NCBI GenBank assembly: GCA_020848905.1
Contig: JADLHG010000004.1
Span: 372,001-436,000 of the forward strand
Source: Deltaproteobacteria bacterium
Lineage (GTDB): Bacteria > Myxococcota_A > Polyangia > GCA-2747355 > JADLHG01
Reading direction: 5' to 3'
DNA: 64,000 nt
Positions 33,234 to 42,335 of the stretch are shown here, in pieces. A model generated the notes under the pieces. The model was given only the letters and a program-made list of their open reading frames with translations, was not told the DNA's origin and made no database searches. Each line of letters opens with the position of its first letter. Within the stretch, counting starts at the first letter, position 1. Made by a program: the position numbers and the translations under genes.

Positions 33234-34610
33234 CTACCCGTCGCGGCGAATGATGCGCGTCGGCGCGTCGTGAAAGGAGGGGTCCCCCGGTGCCGGCGTC
33301 GGCACCGGATCCAGCGGCGGCCTGTCGGGCGGGAGCTGATTGGTGCGCACCTCCGTCGGACGCTGCCGCTCCTCCTCGTGCAGCGCACCCGGGCGCGGTC
33401 GGGCCTTCCGGCGATGGACCCGCTGGCCCCGTTCGGCGGGATCCAGGATCTGCGTCCGGAGCTCGTGCAGGTTCGCTCCCTCGGGGAGCCGCGTCTCGGG
33501 GGGGGGAACGCGGGGCAGGAGCTTGGTCTTGGCCTCGGGCAGCTCGTCCGGGCGTGGCGCCACGGGGGTGAAGCGCGTGTAGGGCGCTCCCTCGCCGAGC
33601 ACCTCGGCGAGCAGGTTCTGACCCACCGCCACCGGATCGCCGCGTCCCACGACGTACTCCTCGAGTCGCCGAAGGTCCTCCTCTATGTCCGCCGCGAAGA
33701 GGTCCCGCACGAAGCGCCCGAGGCGGACGGGGCGGTAGGCGGGGGCGGCCTCCTTCAGATAGCCCCGGAGCGCCTGCCCGAACTCTTCCGCCGTCTGGTA
33801 GCGGCTGGACGGCGATCGAGCGAGGGCCTTGCGCAAGATCGGCTCGAGGGCCTGCGGCAGCTCCGGGTTGTACCGCCGCGGCGAAGTGAACTTCGCATCG
33901 CGGACCCGGAAGATGAGCTCCATCTCGTTGTCGGCCTGAAAGGGACATTGTTTGGTGACGAGCTCGTACAGGACCGAGCCGGCGCTGAAGACGTCGCTTC
34001 GACGGTCGAGCGGCTTGCCCAGGGCCTGCTCGGGACTCATGTAGCGCACCTTGCCCTTGATGACGCCGGTCCGGGTGCGGACGCGGTTCAGCGTGGCCTT
34101 CGCGATGCCGAAGTCACAGAGCTTCACCTGCCCCTGGTAGGAGACGATCACGTTCGATGGGCTGACGTCCCGATGCACGATGTCCAGCGGCACTCCGGCT
34201 CCGTCCCGTTTCTCGTGGGCGGAGTGCAGGGCATCCAGGACGCGAATCATGGCGTACGCGCAGTCCTCCGGCGGGAGCCAGCGTTCGTCGGAGCGGCAGC
34301 GGTCGATGAGCGACCGGAGATCCTTGCCGTCCACGTACTCCATGGCGATGAAGAACTCGTCCTCGGCACGGACGAACTCGTACACTCGCGCGATGTTCGC
34401 GTGCTCGAGGAGGATCGTGAGCTTGGCCTCGTCGACGAGCATTTGCAGGAAATCGTCGTCCTCCGCCAGATGCCGCAGAACGCGTTTGATGGCGACGAGG
34501 TGCTCGTTTCCCTTCGAGTCGAAGGTCTTCGCCCGGAAGATCTCCGCCATCCCGCCGAACGCGATGCGGTCCAGCAAGTGGTAGCGGCCCAGTTGTTGCG
34601 CCAGGTACAT
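33234..34610 (-). CDS. Hanks-type Ser/Thr protein kinase, soluble
   Basis: A 458-residue protein with a complete kinase domain in residues ~8-280: Gly loop AFGGMAEIF, the VAIK lysine, the catalytic HRDVSPSN, the DFGIAK metal-binding loop, the RYMSPEQ activation-loop end and the RSDVFSAGSVLYEL helix. No membrane segment follows; the tail of ~180 residues is charged and Pro-rich and may bind partners. The ATG giving MYLAQQLGRYHLL was chosen because a promoter lies just upstream and family N-termini start there. It is divergent from the PrkA operon. Substrates are unknown. Confidence 0.92.
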   Translation of the reverse strand: MYLAQQLGRYHLLDRIAFGGMAEIFRAKTFDSKGNEHLVAIKRVLRHLAEDDDFLQMLVDEAKLTILLEHANIARVYEFVRAEDEFFIAMEYVDGKDLRSLIDRCRSDERWLPPEDCAYAMIRVLDALHSAHEKRDGAGVPLDIVHRDVSPSNVIVSYQGQVKLCDFGIAKATLNRVRTRTGVIKGKVRYMSPEQALGKPLDRRSDVFSAGSVLYELVTKQCPFQADNEMELIFRVRDAKFTSPRRYNPELPQALEPILRKALARSPSSRYQTAEEFGQALRGYLKEAAPAYRPVRLGRFVRDLFAADIEEDLRRLEEYVVGRGDPVAVGQNLLAEVLGEGAPYTRFTPVAPRPDELPEAKTKLLPRVPPPETRLPEGANLHELRTQILDPAERGQRVHRRKARPRPGALHEEERQRPTEVRTNQLPPDRPPLDPVPTPAPGDPSFHDAPTRIIRRDG

Positions 34611-34623
34611 TGCGGTCCATGAA

Positions 34624-34653
34624 ATGCTACCGTGGCGTCGCCAGTCGTGTAAA
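34624..34653 (-). promoter_or_regulatory. Promoter of the soluble Ser/Thr kinase
   Basis: On the minus strand TTTACA (34648-34653), an 18-base spacer and TAGCAT (34624-34629). The ATG at 34610 is 13 bases beyond, so the leader is only ~7 bases and carries no ribosome-binding sequence. Confidence 0.45.
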
Positions 34654-34735
34654 CTGCGCACCCGACGCCGTCGTCACCGAGCCGTGTCGCTGTGGTAGAC
34701 TCTGACGCCCGAGAATTCCATAGGAGATCACCCCC

Positions 34736-35218
34736 GTGAGGATATCCCCCGCACTGGTCCTGCTGGCGTTCGCCGCAGGCTGTGAGAAGACCAGCGCCTC
34801 GCCCTCCAGCGCCCCGGGAGCCGTGGCCGCGCCGGTTGTACCCGCTGGCGGCGGAGGGGCGAAGGAGACGGCCTCGGCGATGTACGAGGTGAAGCTGGAC
34901 CCGCCGGCGGCAACGGCGGTGGGCCAGGCCGCAGTGGCCACGGTGCGGCTGCTCCCGAAGGGCGGCTATAAGGTGAACCTCGAGTATCCGATCAAACTCA
35001 CGGTGACGGGTCCCGCCGCGGCGACGCCAGCGCGCCTCGAACTGGTCGGCAAGGATGCGGCGCGCTTCGACAAGACGGAGGCGCAGTTCAAGCCCAGCGT
35101 CAAGCTCGGCGCTGCGGGGGCGCATGCCTTCAAGGCCACGTTCAAGTTCAGCGTTTGCACGGACAAACAGTGCGAGTTGAAGAGCGAAGAGCTGCAATGG
35201 GTGGCGAAGGTTCAATGA
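34736..35218 (+). CDS. Small lipoprotein with a C-terminal Cys pair
   Basis: A 160-residue exported protein. The signal peptide ends in the lipobox FAAGC (Cys 16). After an Ala/Pro/Gly linker comes a ~110-residue beta domain with YEVKLDPPAA, NLEYPIKLTV and AFKATFKFSVCTDKQCEL. The C-x4-C pair near the end recalls the immunoglobulin-like N-terminal domain of DsbD-type proteins, but this is a loose resemblance. A TAGGAG sequence lies 9 bases before the GTG. The stop codon overlaps the PrkA ATG in an ATGA, so translation is coupled to the kinase. Confidence 0.75.
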   Translation: MRISPALVLLAFAAGCEKTSASPSSAPGAVAAPVVPAGGGGAKETASAMYEVKLDPPAATAVGQAAVATVRLLPKGGYKVNLEYPIKLTVTGPAAATPARLELVGKDAARFDKTEAQFKPSVKLGAAGAHAFKATFKFSVCTDKQCELKSEELQWVAKVQ

Positions 35219-37464
35219 CCGACGGGACGCAAGCGCTAGATCGGCTGGAGGGTATCGGCAGGAGCGTGCAGGAGCACTTCGACGCGAACAAGCGCGTGCT
35301 GACCTTCGGCGAATACCTGACCCTTGCAGAGGCCGAGCCCACGCGACAGCTTCGCGGGGCGGCGCAGTACCTGCGAGATATGTTCGACCACTACGGTGTC
35401 GAGACGGTGCGCCACCCGCGCGGGCCGGTCACGCGCTACCGCCTCTTCGACGCCCCCTGGGACCACGGCGAGGGTCGCCTCATCGGCCAGGAGGAGGTGC
35501 AGGGGGCCATCTACCGCATCCTGCGCAACTTCGTGAGGCAGCGCCGCGTCGATCGCTTCATCCTGCTCCACGGGCCGAACGGCAGCGCGAAATCCACGAT
35601 CGCCGAGATGTTGTCGAGGGCGATGGAGCACTACAGCACGGTCCCGGAGGGGGCTCTCTACCGGTTCAACTGGATCTTCCCCAGCCAGCGCGTCGTTCGC
35701 TCGGGGATCGGCTTCGGCGGCGTGCGCCGGCCCGTGGACGTGCGGGACAGCTACGCCCATCTCGAGGATGCTGCCGTCGACGCGAGACTCCACTGCGAGC
35801 TCCGGGATCACCCGTTCCTGCTCATCCCGAAGGAGCAGCGGCTACAGCTCTTCGAACAGTGGCTCGGGGGAGCGATCTCCAAGGACCGGGACGGTTTCGC
35901 CGTCTCGCAGTACCTCGTCAAGGGGAACCTCTGCCACAAGTGCAAGCTGATCTACGAGTCGCTGCTCAGCACCTACGAAGGGGACTACCTTCAGGTGCTT
36001 CGTCACGTGCAGGTGGAGCGGTTCTACGTCTCGCGGCGCTATCGAGTCGGGTCGGCGCGGGTCGAACCGCAGTTTGCCGTGGACGCGAGGACGCGGCAGA
36101 TCACGGCCGACCGCAGCCTGGGGTCGCTGCCCACCGCCCTGCAGAGCGTGTCGCTCTTCGAACTCGACGGAGAGCTGGTACATGCCAACCGCGGCATCGT
36201 GGACTTCGCGGACCTGCTGAAGCGGCCGATCGAGGCGTACAAATACCTCCTCACGGCGGTCGAGGACAGCCGAGTGGCTCTCGACCAGTTCAATTTGTTC
36301 CTGGACCTGGTCTTCATCGGCAGCGCGAACGAAGGGCACCTGAACGCGTTCATGGAGAGCCCTGACTGGATGTCCTTCAAGGGGCGGATGGAGCTCGTCC
36401 GCGTGCCGTACCTGCTGGACTACACGCGCGAGCGACAGATCTACGAGGAACAGATTCGCGAGGGCCAGGTGGGCAAGCACATCGCTCCGCACGCCACGCT
36501 CGTCGCCTCGCTCTGGGCCGTGCTCACGCGTATGCGCCGGCCGGAGCTGTCGCACTACGAGTCGGACCTTCGGGATCTCGTGGCCAAGCTGACCCCGAAG
36601 GACAAGGCGGGCCTCTACGGTGAGGGGCTGTTGCCGGCCGGCCTGCGCGAGGAACTGGCCAAGACCCTCCGGGCGGGGATCCCGCAGGTCTACGCCGAGA
36701 CGGATGCCGACGTGGTGTACGAGGGGAGCACGGGCGCGTCCCCGCGCGAGGTAAAGACCTTGATCATGAACGCCGCCCAGAACCCCGGCTACGGCTGCCT
36801 GTCGCCCGAAGCAGTGCTGCAGGAGATCGGGCGGCTGGTACAGGAGACCTCGGTCTACGACTTCCTGCGCGAGGAGGTCGAGGGGCATGGGTTCCACGAC
36901 CACAAGGGGTTCCTCGAGGTGGCGCGGCAGGTGTACCTCGAGCAAGCCGACGACGAGCTGCGCTGGGCCATGGGCCTCGTCGAGGAGGCGAGCTACGCCG
37001 AGCTGTTCGGACGGTACGTGATGCAGGTGACGCACCACGTCCGCAAGGAGCAGCTGCGCAATCCGATGACGGGGCGCTTCGAGAACCCGGACGTCAAGTT
37101 CATGGTCGAGGTGGAGAAGGGACTCGGCGTGGCCGGCGACCTCGAGGAGTTTCGGCAGAACGTGATGACCAAGATCGGTGCCTGGTCCGTCGACCACCCG
37201 AAGGCGATGCCGGACTACGCGGTCATCTTCCCCGAGTACTTCTCCCGGCTGCGCGACGGCTACTACGAGCAGCAGCACAAGCGGGTGCGCAAGCTCCTGC
37301 ACGACGCGCTGCTCGCGCTCTCCGACGAGGGCGCTTCACTCCCACCGGAGGACCGGGCGCTCGCCGACCAGACCATCGCTCGGCTGAAGGAACGCTACCG
37401 GTACTGCGAGGTCTGCGCGCGCGAGGTGGTCACGATGCTCATCCGTCGGCGCTACCTCGAATAG
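35215..37464 (+). CDS. prkA: PrkA family serine protein kinase
   Basis: A 749-residue protein of the PrkA family, cytoplasmic AAA+-like kinases/ATPases linked to stress and sporulation responses. The Walker A motif is GPNGSAKST (residues ~122-130), and the C-terminal PrkA domain includes NPMTGRFENPDVKFMVEVEK and the final AREVVTMLIRRRYLE region. It is longer than the ~640-residue enterobacterial forms. The ATG is fixed by the ATGA overlap with the lipoprotein gene. Its common neighbours YeaH and SpoVR are absent; a diadenylate cyclase follows instead after 12 bases. Confidence 0.92.
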   Translation: MTDGTQALDRLEGIGRSVQEHFDANKRVLTFGEYLTLAEAEPTRQLRGAAQYLRDMFDHYGVETVRHPRGPVTRYRLFDAPWDHGEGRLIGQEEVQGAIYRILRNFVRQRRVDRFILLHGPNGSAKSTIAEMLSRAMEHYSTVPEGALYRFNWIFPSQRVVRSGIGFGGVRRPVDVRDSYAHLEDAAVDARLHCELRDHPFLLIPKEQRLQLFEQWLGGAISKDRDGFAVSQYLVKGNLCHKCKLIYESLLSTYEGDYLQVLRHVQVERFYVSRRYRVGSARVEPQFAVDARTRQITADRSLGSLPTALQSVSLFELDGELVHANRGIVDFADLLKRPIEAYKYLLTAVEDSRVALDQFNLFLDLVFIGSANEGHLNAFMESPDWMSFKGRMELVRVPYLLDYTRERQIYEEQIREGQVGKHIAPHATLVASLWAVLTRMRRPELSHYESDLRDLVAKLTPKDKAGLYGEGLLPAGLREELAKTLRAGIPQVYAETDADVVYEGSTGASPREVKTLIMNAAQNPGYGCLSPEAVLQEIGRLVQETSVYDFLREEVEGHGFHDHKGFLEVARQVYLEQADDELRWAMGLVEEASYAELFGRYVMQVTHHVRKEQLRNPMTGRFENPDVKFMVEVEKGLGVAGDLEEFRQNVMTKIGAWSVDHPKAMPDYAVIFPEYFSRLRDGYYEQQHKRVRKLLHDALLALSDEGASLPPEDRALADQTIARLKERYRYCEVCAREVVTMLIRRRYLE

Positions 37465-37476
37465 GCGTTTGTGCGC

Positions 37477-38490
37477 ATGGAAATCATCACCCCCATCCAG
37501 GTCGAGCTCCTGCGGTCCGCGGCGGCGATGGTTGCGAAGCGCGAGTTCCACCACCTTCTCTACATCGGAGACCTGCCCCTGCCCGAGGAGCTTGTGCGCT
37601 CGAAGTCGGTGGCGCGGAAGAAACTCGTGCAGGCCATCACCAGCGAGACCCAGCGGCAGGTCGTGCAGGCGATGGGGGTCGAGACGCTGGCGCTCCCGAT
37701 CTACGACATCGCCCGGCCCGAGCGCTTCAAGATCGCGCTGGTGAGCGGGATCGCCAAGGGACTGTTCAAGGACGGTGACGTCGTGCTCGGGCTCATCGGT
37801 CGCGGGCCGGCGAGCTATCCGGATACGCTGATGCTCGTGACGATCGGGGGGAGCGACGAGCGCGGGAGCGTCGATACCGGGTTCGGCGTGGTGGGAACGG
37901 ACAGGATCCCGTCGGCGATCCTGGAGTCGCTCATCGACCTGGCGGTGGAGATTGGGCGCGACGGCTGGGAGGGACATCCCATTGGCACCTTGATCGTCGT
38001 CGGCGACACGGCGAAGGTGCTCGAGAAGTCGCGACAGCTCACGCTGAACCCCTTCCAGGGCTACTCCGAGGCGGAGAAGAACGTTCTCAACCCCGAGGTG
38101 CGCGACGCGGTGAAGAACTTCGCCGTGCTCGACGGCGCTTTCGTCGTGCGCGAGGACGGCGTGGTGCTGGCCGCCGGACGATACCTCAAGTTCGACGAGG
38201 GAGCGGACGTGAAGGTTCCGCTCGGGCTGGGGGCGCGGCACATGGCGGCCGCGGGGATCTCCCAGGTGACGAACTCGATCGCGATGGTGGTCTCCGAGAC
38301 GAGCGGCGTGACCCGCGTCTTCCAGGGCGGGAAGTGCGTGCTCGAGATCCATCCGGAGCAGCGCTCGCGTCGAGCCCCGAACCCGGAGGAGCCTTCCGAC
38401 GGCGGAGATAAGGACGGGCCGGACGGGCGGGAGGCCAAGGACCCCGTGCCCCGCGATGCGCGCGGGCGCGACGTGCGGCTGAAGAAGTGA
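37477..38490 (+). CDS. Diadenylate cyclase (c-di-AMP synthase) with an N-terminal PK-C-like domain
   Basis: A 337-residue protein. The C-terminal half is a DAC domain with the DGA motif in VLDGAFVV (residues 219-221) and the second motif in GLGARHMAAAGIS. Where most cyclases have RHR this one has RHM (residues 254-256), which may alter ATP or metal contacts. The N-terminal half (LLYIGDLPLPEELVR, LPIYDIARPERFKIAL) resembles the pyruvate-kinase-C-like domain of DacZ/CdaZ-type cyclases rather than DisA or membrane-bound CdaA. No membrane segment is present. The ATG is favoured over the GTG at 37471 by ribosome-binding spacing (AGGCG). It sits between prkA and hisS. Confidence 0.85.
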   Translation: MEIITPIQVELLRSAAAMVAKREFHHLLYIGDLPLPEELVRSKSVARKKLVQAITSETQRQVVQAMGVETLALPIYDIARPERFKIALVSGIAKGLFKDGDVVLGLIGRGPASYPDTLMLVTIGGSDERGSVDTGFGVVGTDRIPSAILESLIDLAVEIGRDGWEGHPIGTLIVVGDTAKVLEKSRQLTLNPFQGYSEAEKNVLNPEVRDAVKNFAVLDGAFVVREDGVVLAAGRYLKFDEGADVKVPLGLGARHMAAAGISQVTNSIAMVVSETSGVTRVFQGGKCVLEIHPEQRSRRAPNPEEPSDGGDKDGPDGREAKDPVPRDARGRDVRLKK

Positions 38491-38491
38491 C

Positions 38492-39775
38492 ATGAAAGAC
38501 GACTCGGAGCGCCTGCAATCCGTCAAAGGGATGTACGACCTCCTGCCCCCCGACAGTCTGAGGCTGCGGGAGGTGGAGCGCATCGGGCACGAGGTGCTCC
38601 GGCGCTACGGGTACGTCGAGGTTCGTACCCCGGTGGTGGAGTACACCACGCTCTTCTCCCGGTCGATCGGTGACGCGACCGACATCGTGGAGAAGGAGAT
38701 GTATACCTTCACCGACCGCGACGAACGATCGATCACCATGCGGCCCGAGGGGACGGCGGGGGCGGTGCGGGCCTACGTGGAGCACGCGATCCACAAGGCC
38801 GACCCGGTGAGTCGCTGGTACTACCTGGGCCCGATGTTTCGCCACGAGCGGTGGCAGCGTGGCCGGTACCGCCAGTTTCACCAGCTCGGTGTCGAGGTCT
38901 TCGGGGTCGCGGACCCCGGCGCCGACGCGGAGGTCATGGCGCTGGTGGTCGACCTGGCGCGCGCGTTCGGCCTCGAGGAGCTCGAGCTGAAGGTGAACAC
39001 CCTCGGGTGCGCCGAATGCCGCCCCGCCTACCGCGCGGGACTCGTGGCCTTTCTGGAGCCGCGCCGCGAGCTGCTCTGCGAGGACTGCCAGCGGCGCTTC
39101 GGACACAATCCGCTGCGCGTCCTGGACTGCAAGCAGGAGCGCTGTCGCGCGCTCTCGCTCGAAGCCCCGAGCCCCGTCGAGCACGCGTGTGAAGGGTGCG
39201 CCGCCCACTGGCAGGGGGTGCTCGCGGATCTGCGTGCGCTGGAGGTGGCCTGCGAGGTGGACGCCCGTCTGGTGCGTGGGCTCGACTACTACAGCCGCAC
39301 GACGTTCGAGCTGGTGAGCCACGGTGGGCAGCTCGGCTCGCAGAACACGCTGGCCGGCGGAGGGCGATACGACGGGCTCGTCGGGCAGCTCGGGGGGCCG
39401 CCAACCCCGGCGGTGGGCTTCGCCATGGGGCTCGAGCGGCTGCTGCTGGCCCTGCCGGAGGACCGTCCGGCGCTCGCATCGCTCGCGCAAGTGGTCTTCG
39501 TTACCCGGGGCGAGCCGGCGCGGCGGGCCGCCCTACCCATGGTCCAGGCCCTGCGCAGCCGCGGGATCGCGGTCGAGCTCGACCACCGCGGGATGAGCGT
39601 CAAGAGCCAGATGAAGCGTGCGGACCGTGTCGGGTGTTCGGTGGTGGTGCTGGTCGGAGAGGACGAACTGCAACGCGAGGTGGTGACGGTTCGGCGGATG
39701 GCGACCTCCACGCAGGAGGAGGTTCCGGTGGTGGAGCTCGCGGCGCGAATCGATGGGCTCCTGCGAACCTCCTAG
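38492..39775 (+). CDS. hisS: Histidine-tRNA ligase
   Basis: A 427-residue class II aminoacyl-tRNA synthetase. Motif 1 is in the VRTPVVEYTTLFSRSIG region, motif 2 is FRHERWQRGRYRQFHQ, the HisA motif is VRGLDYYSRTTFE and motif 3 is VGFAMGLERLL. The C-terminal anticodon-binding domain is complete. The zinc-ribbon-like C-x2-C pairs (CAEC, CEDC) in the insert are as in many HisS proteins. The ATG is one base after the cyclase stop. Confidence 0.97.
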   Translation: MKDDSERLQSVKGMYDLLPPDSLRLREVERIGHEVLRRYGYVEVRTPVVEYTTLFSRSIGDATDIVEKEMYTFTDRDERSITMRPEGTAGAVRAYVEHAIHKADPVSRWYYLGPMFRHERWQRGRYRQFHQLGVEVFGVADPGADAEVMALVVDLARAFGLEELELKVNTLGCAECRPAYRAGLVAFLEPRRELLCEDCQRRFGHNPLRVLDCKQERCRALSLEAPSPVEHACEGCAAHWQGVLADLRALEVACEVDARLVRGLDYYSRTTFELVSHGGQLGSQNTLAGGGRYDGLVGQLGGPPTPAVGFAMGLERLLLALPEDRPALASLAQVVFVTRGEPARRAALPMVQALRSRGIAVELDHRGMSVKSQMKRADRVGCSVVVLVGEDELQREVVTVRRMATSTQEEVPVVELAARIDGLLRTS

Positions 39776-39793
39776 CGCCCCCGCGGGCACGAA

Positions 39794-40810
39794 GTGGCCG
39801 TACGCATGATCCGACGCAGACAACGACCGACGATGCAGCGCGTGAAGACGCGCGACGGGTGGGCGCTCGCGCTCTACCGCTACCGGACGCCGTACCGGAC
39901 CTCGCGCTGGGGTCCGGTGCTGCTGGTGCACGGGCTCGGGGCGAACCGCTTCAACATGGACGCCCCGGTCGACGAGATCAGCCTGGCTCGCTACCTGCAC
40001 GATCGTGGTCACGACGTGTGGATCGTCGAGCTGCGCGGCGCCGGACGCTCCCGGCCCGCCAACTGGCCGGTGCGTCGCAGGCGGCTCTTCGACTTCGACG
40101 ATTACGTGCAGAAGGACGTCCCGGCGGTCATCCGGCGCGTGCTGGATAAGTCGGGCTCGCCCCACCTGCACTGGGTTGGCCACAGCATGGGGGGCATGCT
40201 GGCCTACGCTGCGATGATTCACTTCGACCATCGGCTGTTCAAGTCGGTGGTGACGATCGGCTCGCCGGCCTTCACGGGAGTCAAGCACCCGCTGGTCGAC
40301 CAGCTGTACCGGCTCCGACCGTTGCTCAAGGTGGTTCGGTGGTTGCCCTATCGTTCGGTAGGGTATCTGACGGCCGTCTTCCCCGAGATGGCGCTGAGGT
40401 CGGTAGGTATTCTGGGCGCGAACGTGGCGAACATGGAGGCCGCGCACCTGCGCCAGTACGGGCCGCGGATCCTGCACGACCTGCCGGCTCCCCTGCTCAA
40501 GCAGTTCGCCGAGTGGTATGGAGGGGTAGGGGGCTTCGCCCGGACCGACGGGCTCCTCGGCTACTGGGAGCACCTCGATCGCATCCGCTCTCCTCTGCTC
40601 ATCATCGCCGGCGGGGGCGACGTTCTCACGCCGGTCAACGACCTCCGCTCGATCTTCGAGTCGGTCGCGTCGACGGACAAGCGGTTCCTGGTCTGCTCGC
40701 GCGAACACGGCTTCAGTGTGGACTACGGCCACATCGATCTGGTCCTCGGCACGCGGGCGAGAGAAGAGGTCTACCCTCACGTGGCCGGCTGGATCGAAAC
40801 TCACGCGTAG
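39794..40810 (+). CDS. Alpha/beta hydrolase fold protein
   Basis: A 338-residue serine hydrolase-like protein. The nucleophile elbow is GHSMGG, the acid is probably the Asp in GGGDVLTPVND, and the catalytic His is in VDYGHIDLV. The oxyanion loop VLLVHGLGANRFNMD is typical of lipases/esterases. There is no signal peptide, although the N-terminus is very basic. The GTG start is uncertain; an ATG at 39806 is in frame. It lies 18 bases after hisS and 4 bases before the nucleoside kinase. Substrate unknown. Confidence 0.85.
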   Translation: MAVRMIRRRQRPTMQRVKTRDGWALALYRYRTPYRTSRWGPVLLVHGLGANRFNMDAPVDEISLARYLHDRGHDVWIVELRGAGRSRPANWPVRRRRLFDFDDYVQKDVPAVIRRVLDKSGSPHLHWVGHSMGGMLAYAAMIHFDHRLFKSVVTIGSPAFTGVKHPLVDQLYRLRPLLKVVRWLPYRSVGYLTAVFPEMALRSVGILGANVANMEAAHLRQYGPRILHDLPAPLLKQFAEWYGGVGGFARTDGLLGYWEHLDRIRSPLLIIAGGGDVLTPVNDLRSIFESVASTDKRFLVCSREHGFSVDYGHIDLVLGTRAREEVYPHVAGWIETHA

Positions 40811-40814
40811 CGAG

Positions 40815-41444
40815 ATGCCGAGCGCCGGACGCAAATACCTCGCCGTGGCGGGGAACATGGGGACCGGCAAGAGCTCGCTCGTCAAGTTCCTTTGCTCGCA
40901 CTACAAGCTCCAGCCCTTCTACGAACCGAACGAGCAGAACCCGTACCTGAAGGACTTCTACGAGGACATGCCCCGGTGGGCCTTCCACAGCCAGGTCTGC
41001 TTCCTGGCGGGCAAGCTCCGCATCCACCAGGAGCTGGAGCGGGCGCGGGACCGCACGGCGGTGGTCCTCGATCGCACGATCTACGAGGACGCGGAGATCT
41101 TCGCCTACAACCTCTTCAAGACGCGCAAGATGTCCAGGCGCGACTACGGGGTCTACACGGACCTCTACGCGAGCATCGTTCGCGCGCTCAGGCCCCCCGA
41201 CCTGATGATCTACCTGCGCACCGACCTGCGGACGATCAGCCAGCGCATCAAGCTGCGGGGGCGTCCCGAGGAGCAGTCGGTGCCGCTGGCCTACGTGCGA
41301 CGCCTGAACCAGCTCTACGAGGAGTGGTTCTCGCGCTACGACAAGTCCCCGGTGCTGATCCTGCAGACCGACAAGCTGGACTACGTGACGGATCTCGTGG
41401 ACCGCCTGGACCTCCTGCACCGCATCGAGCAGCACCTCGGCTGA
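40815..41444 (+). CDS. Deoxynucleoside kinase family protein
   Basis: A 209-residue P-loop kinase with Walker A GNMGTGKSS at residues 12-20, the DRTIYEDAEIFA segment (counterpart of the family's DRS motif) and a lid-region RIKLRGRPEE. These match the dGK/dAK-type deoxynucleoside kinases that salvage deoxynucleosides to monophosphates. The ATG with an upstream GCGAG is 4 bases after the hydrolase gene and is the last gene of the operon. Which nucleoside it prefers cannot be read from sequence. Confidence 0.88.
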   Translation: MPSAGRKYLAVAGNMGTGKSSLVKFLCSHYKLQPFYEPNEQNPYLKDFYEDMPRWAFHSQVCFLAGKLRIHQELERARDRTAVVLDRTIYEDAEIFAYNLFKTRKMSRRDYGVYTDLYASIVRALRPPDLMIYLRTDLRTISQRIKLRGRPEEQSVPLAYVRRLNQLYEEWFSRYDKSPVLILQTDKLDYVTDLVDRLDLLHRIEQHLG

Positions 41445-41477
41445 GACGGGCAGGGGAGGGCGCGTTCTAGAACGAGG

Positions 41478-42335
41478 CTACCCTTTCACCCCGCCAGCCG
41501 TGAGGCCAGCCACCAGGTAGCGCTGCAGGGCGTAGAAGAGCGCGACCACCGGCGCGGAGACGATGACCGCGCCCGCGGCGAACGACCCCCACTCGACCGA
41601 GCCGTGCTCGCCGACGAAACCCTTGATGAGCACGGGGAGGGTGTAGGTCTCCTCGCGATTCAGGAAGGTGGCGGCCATGATGTACTCGTTCCAGGCGGTC
41701 ATGAAGGAGAAGAGGGCCGTGACGGCGAGGGCCGGGCGCGCCAGCGGCAGGACCACCCGGTAGAAGACCGCGATGCGGCCCGCCCCATCGATGAGCGCGG
41801 CCTCCTCGAGCTCCTTGGGGATGGTGTCGAAGTAACCCTTCAGCATCCAGACGCAGAAGGGAAGGGCGGTGGTGGAATAGATCATCACGAGGCCCAGCAT
41901 GCTGTTGAGGAGCCCGAGCTGGGCCAGGATCACGTACATCGGGATGAGGAGCAGCGTCGCGGGGAACATCTGGACCACGAGGAAGACGAGGAGCCCCAGC
42001 GCACGGCCGGGAAAGCGAAAGCGCGAGAAGGCGTAGGCGGCGGTGCAGGCGAAGAAGAGCCCCAAAATCGTGGTGGCGGTCGCTACCACGGCGCTGTTCA
42101 GGAGCTGCCGGCCGAAGAGCCAGGTGCCGTCGGTGGCCTTCCGGCCGAGGACCGCGCGGAAGTGGTCGAGCGTGACCTGACGGGGAATCGGATTGATCGT
42201 GAGCTCGAACTCTTGGCCGGGGGTCACGGCCTTTCGCACCACGAGCGCGACCGGGAGGAGGGTGAGGCCGATGAAGGCGATGAGAAAGAGGTGGAGCGCG
42301 ATCCGGCGCGCGGGACGCGGTGCGGTCGGCGTCAT
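41478..42335 (-). CDS. Carbohydrate ABC transporter permease, MalG-like
   Basis: A 285-residue inner-membrane permease with six hydrophobic helices and the EAA loop EEAALIDGAGRIAVFYRVVLPLARPAL that docks on the ATPase. The family end VAGLTAGGVKG is typical of MalG-type CUT1 permeases. The ATG overlaps the TGA of the preceding permease gene in an ATGA, so the two are translationally coupled. It is the last gene of the transporter operon. Confidence 0.93.
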   Translation of the reverse strand: MTPTAPRPARRIALHLFLIAFIGLTLLPVALVVRKAVTPGQEFELTINPIPRQVTLDHFRAVLGRKATDGTWLFGRQLLNSAVVATATTILGLFFACTAAYAFSRFRFPGRALGLLVFLVVQMFPATLLLIPMYVILAQLGLLNSMLGLVMIYSTTALPFCVWMLKGYFDTIPKELEEAALIDGAGRIAVFYRVVLPLARPALAVTALFSFMTAWNEYIMAATFLNREETYTLPVLIKGFVGEHGSVEWGSFAAGAVIVSAPVVALFYALQRYLVAGLTAGGVKG

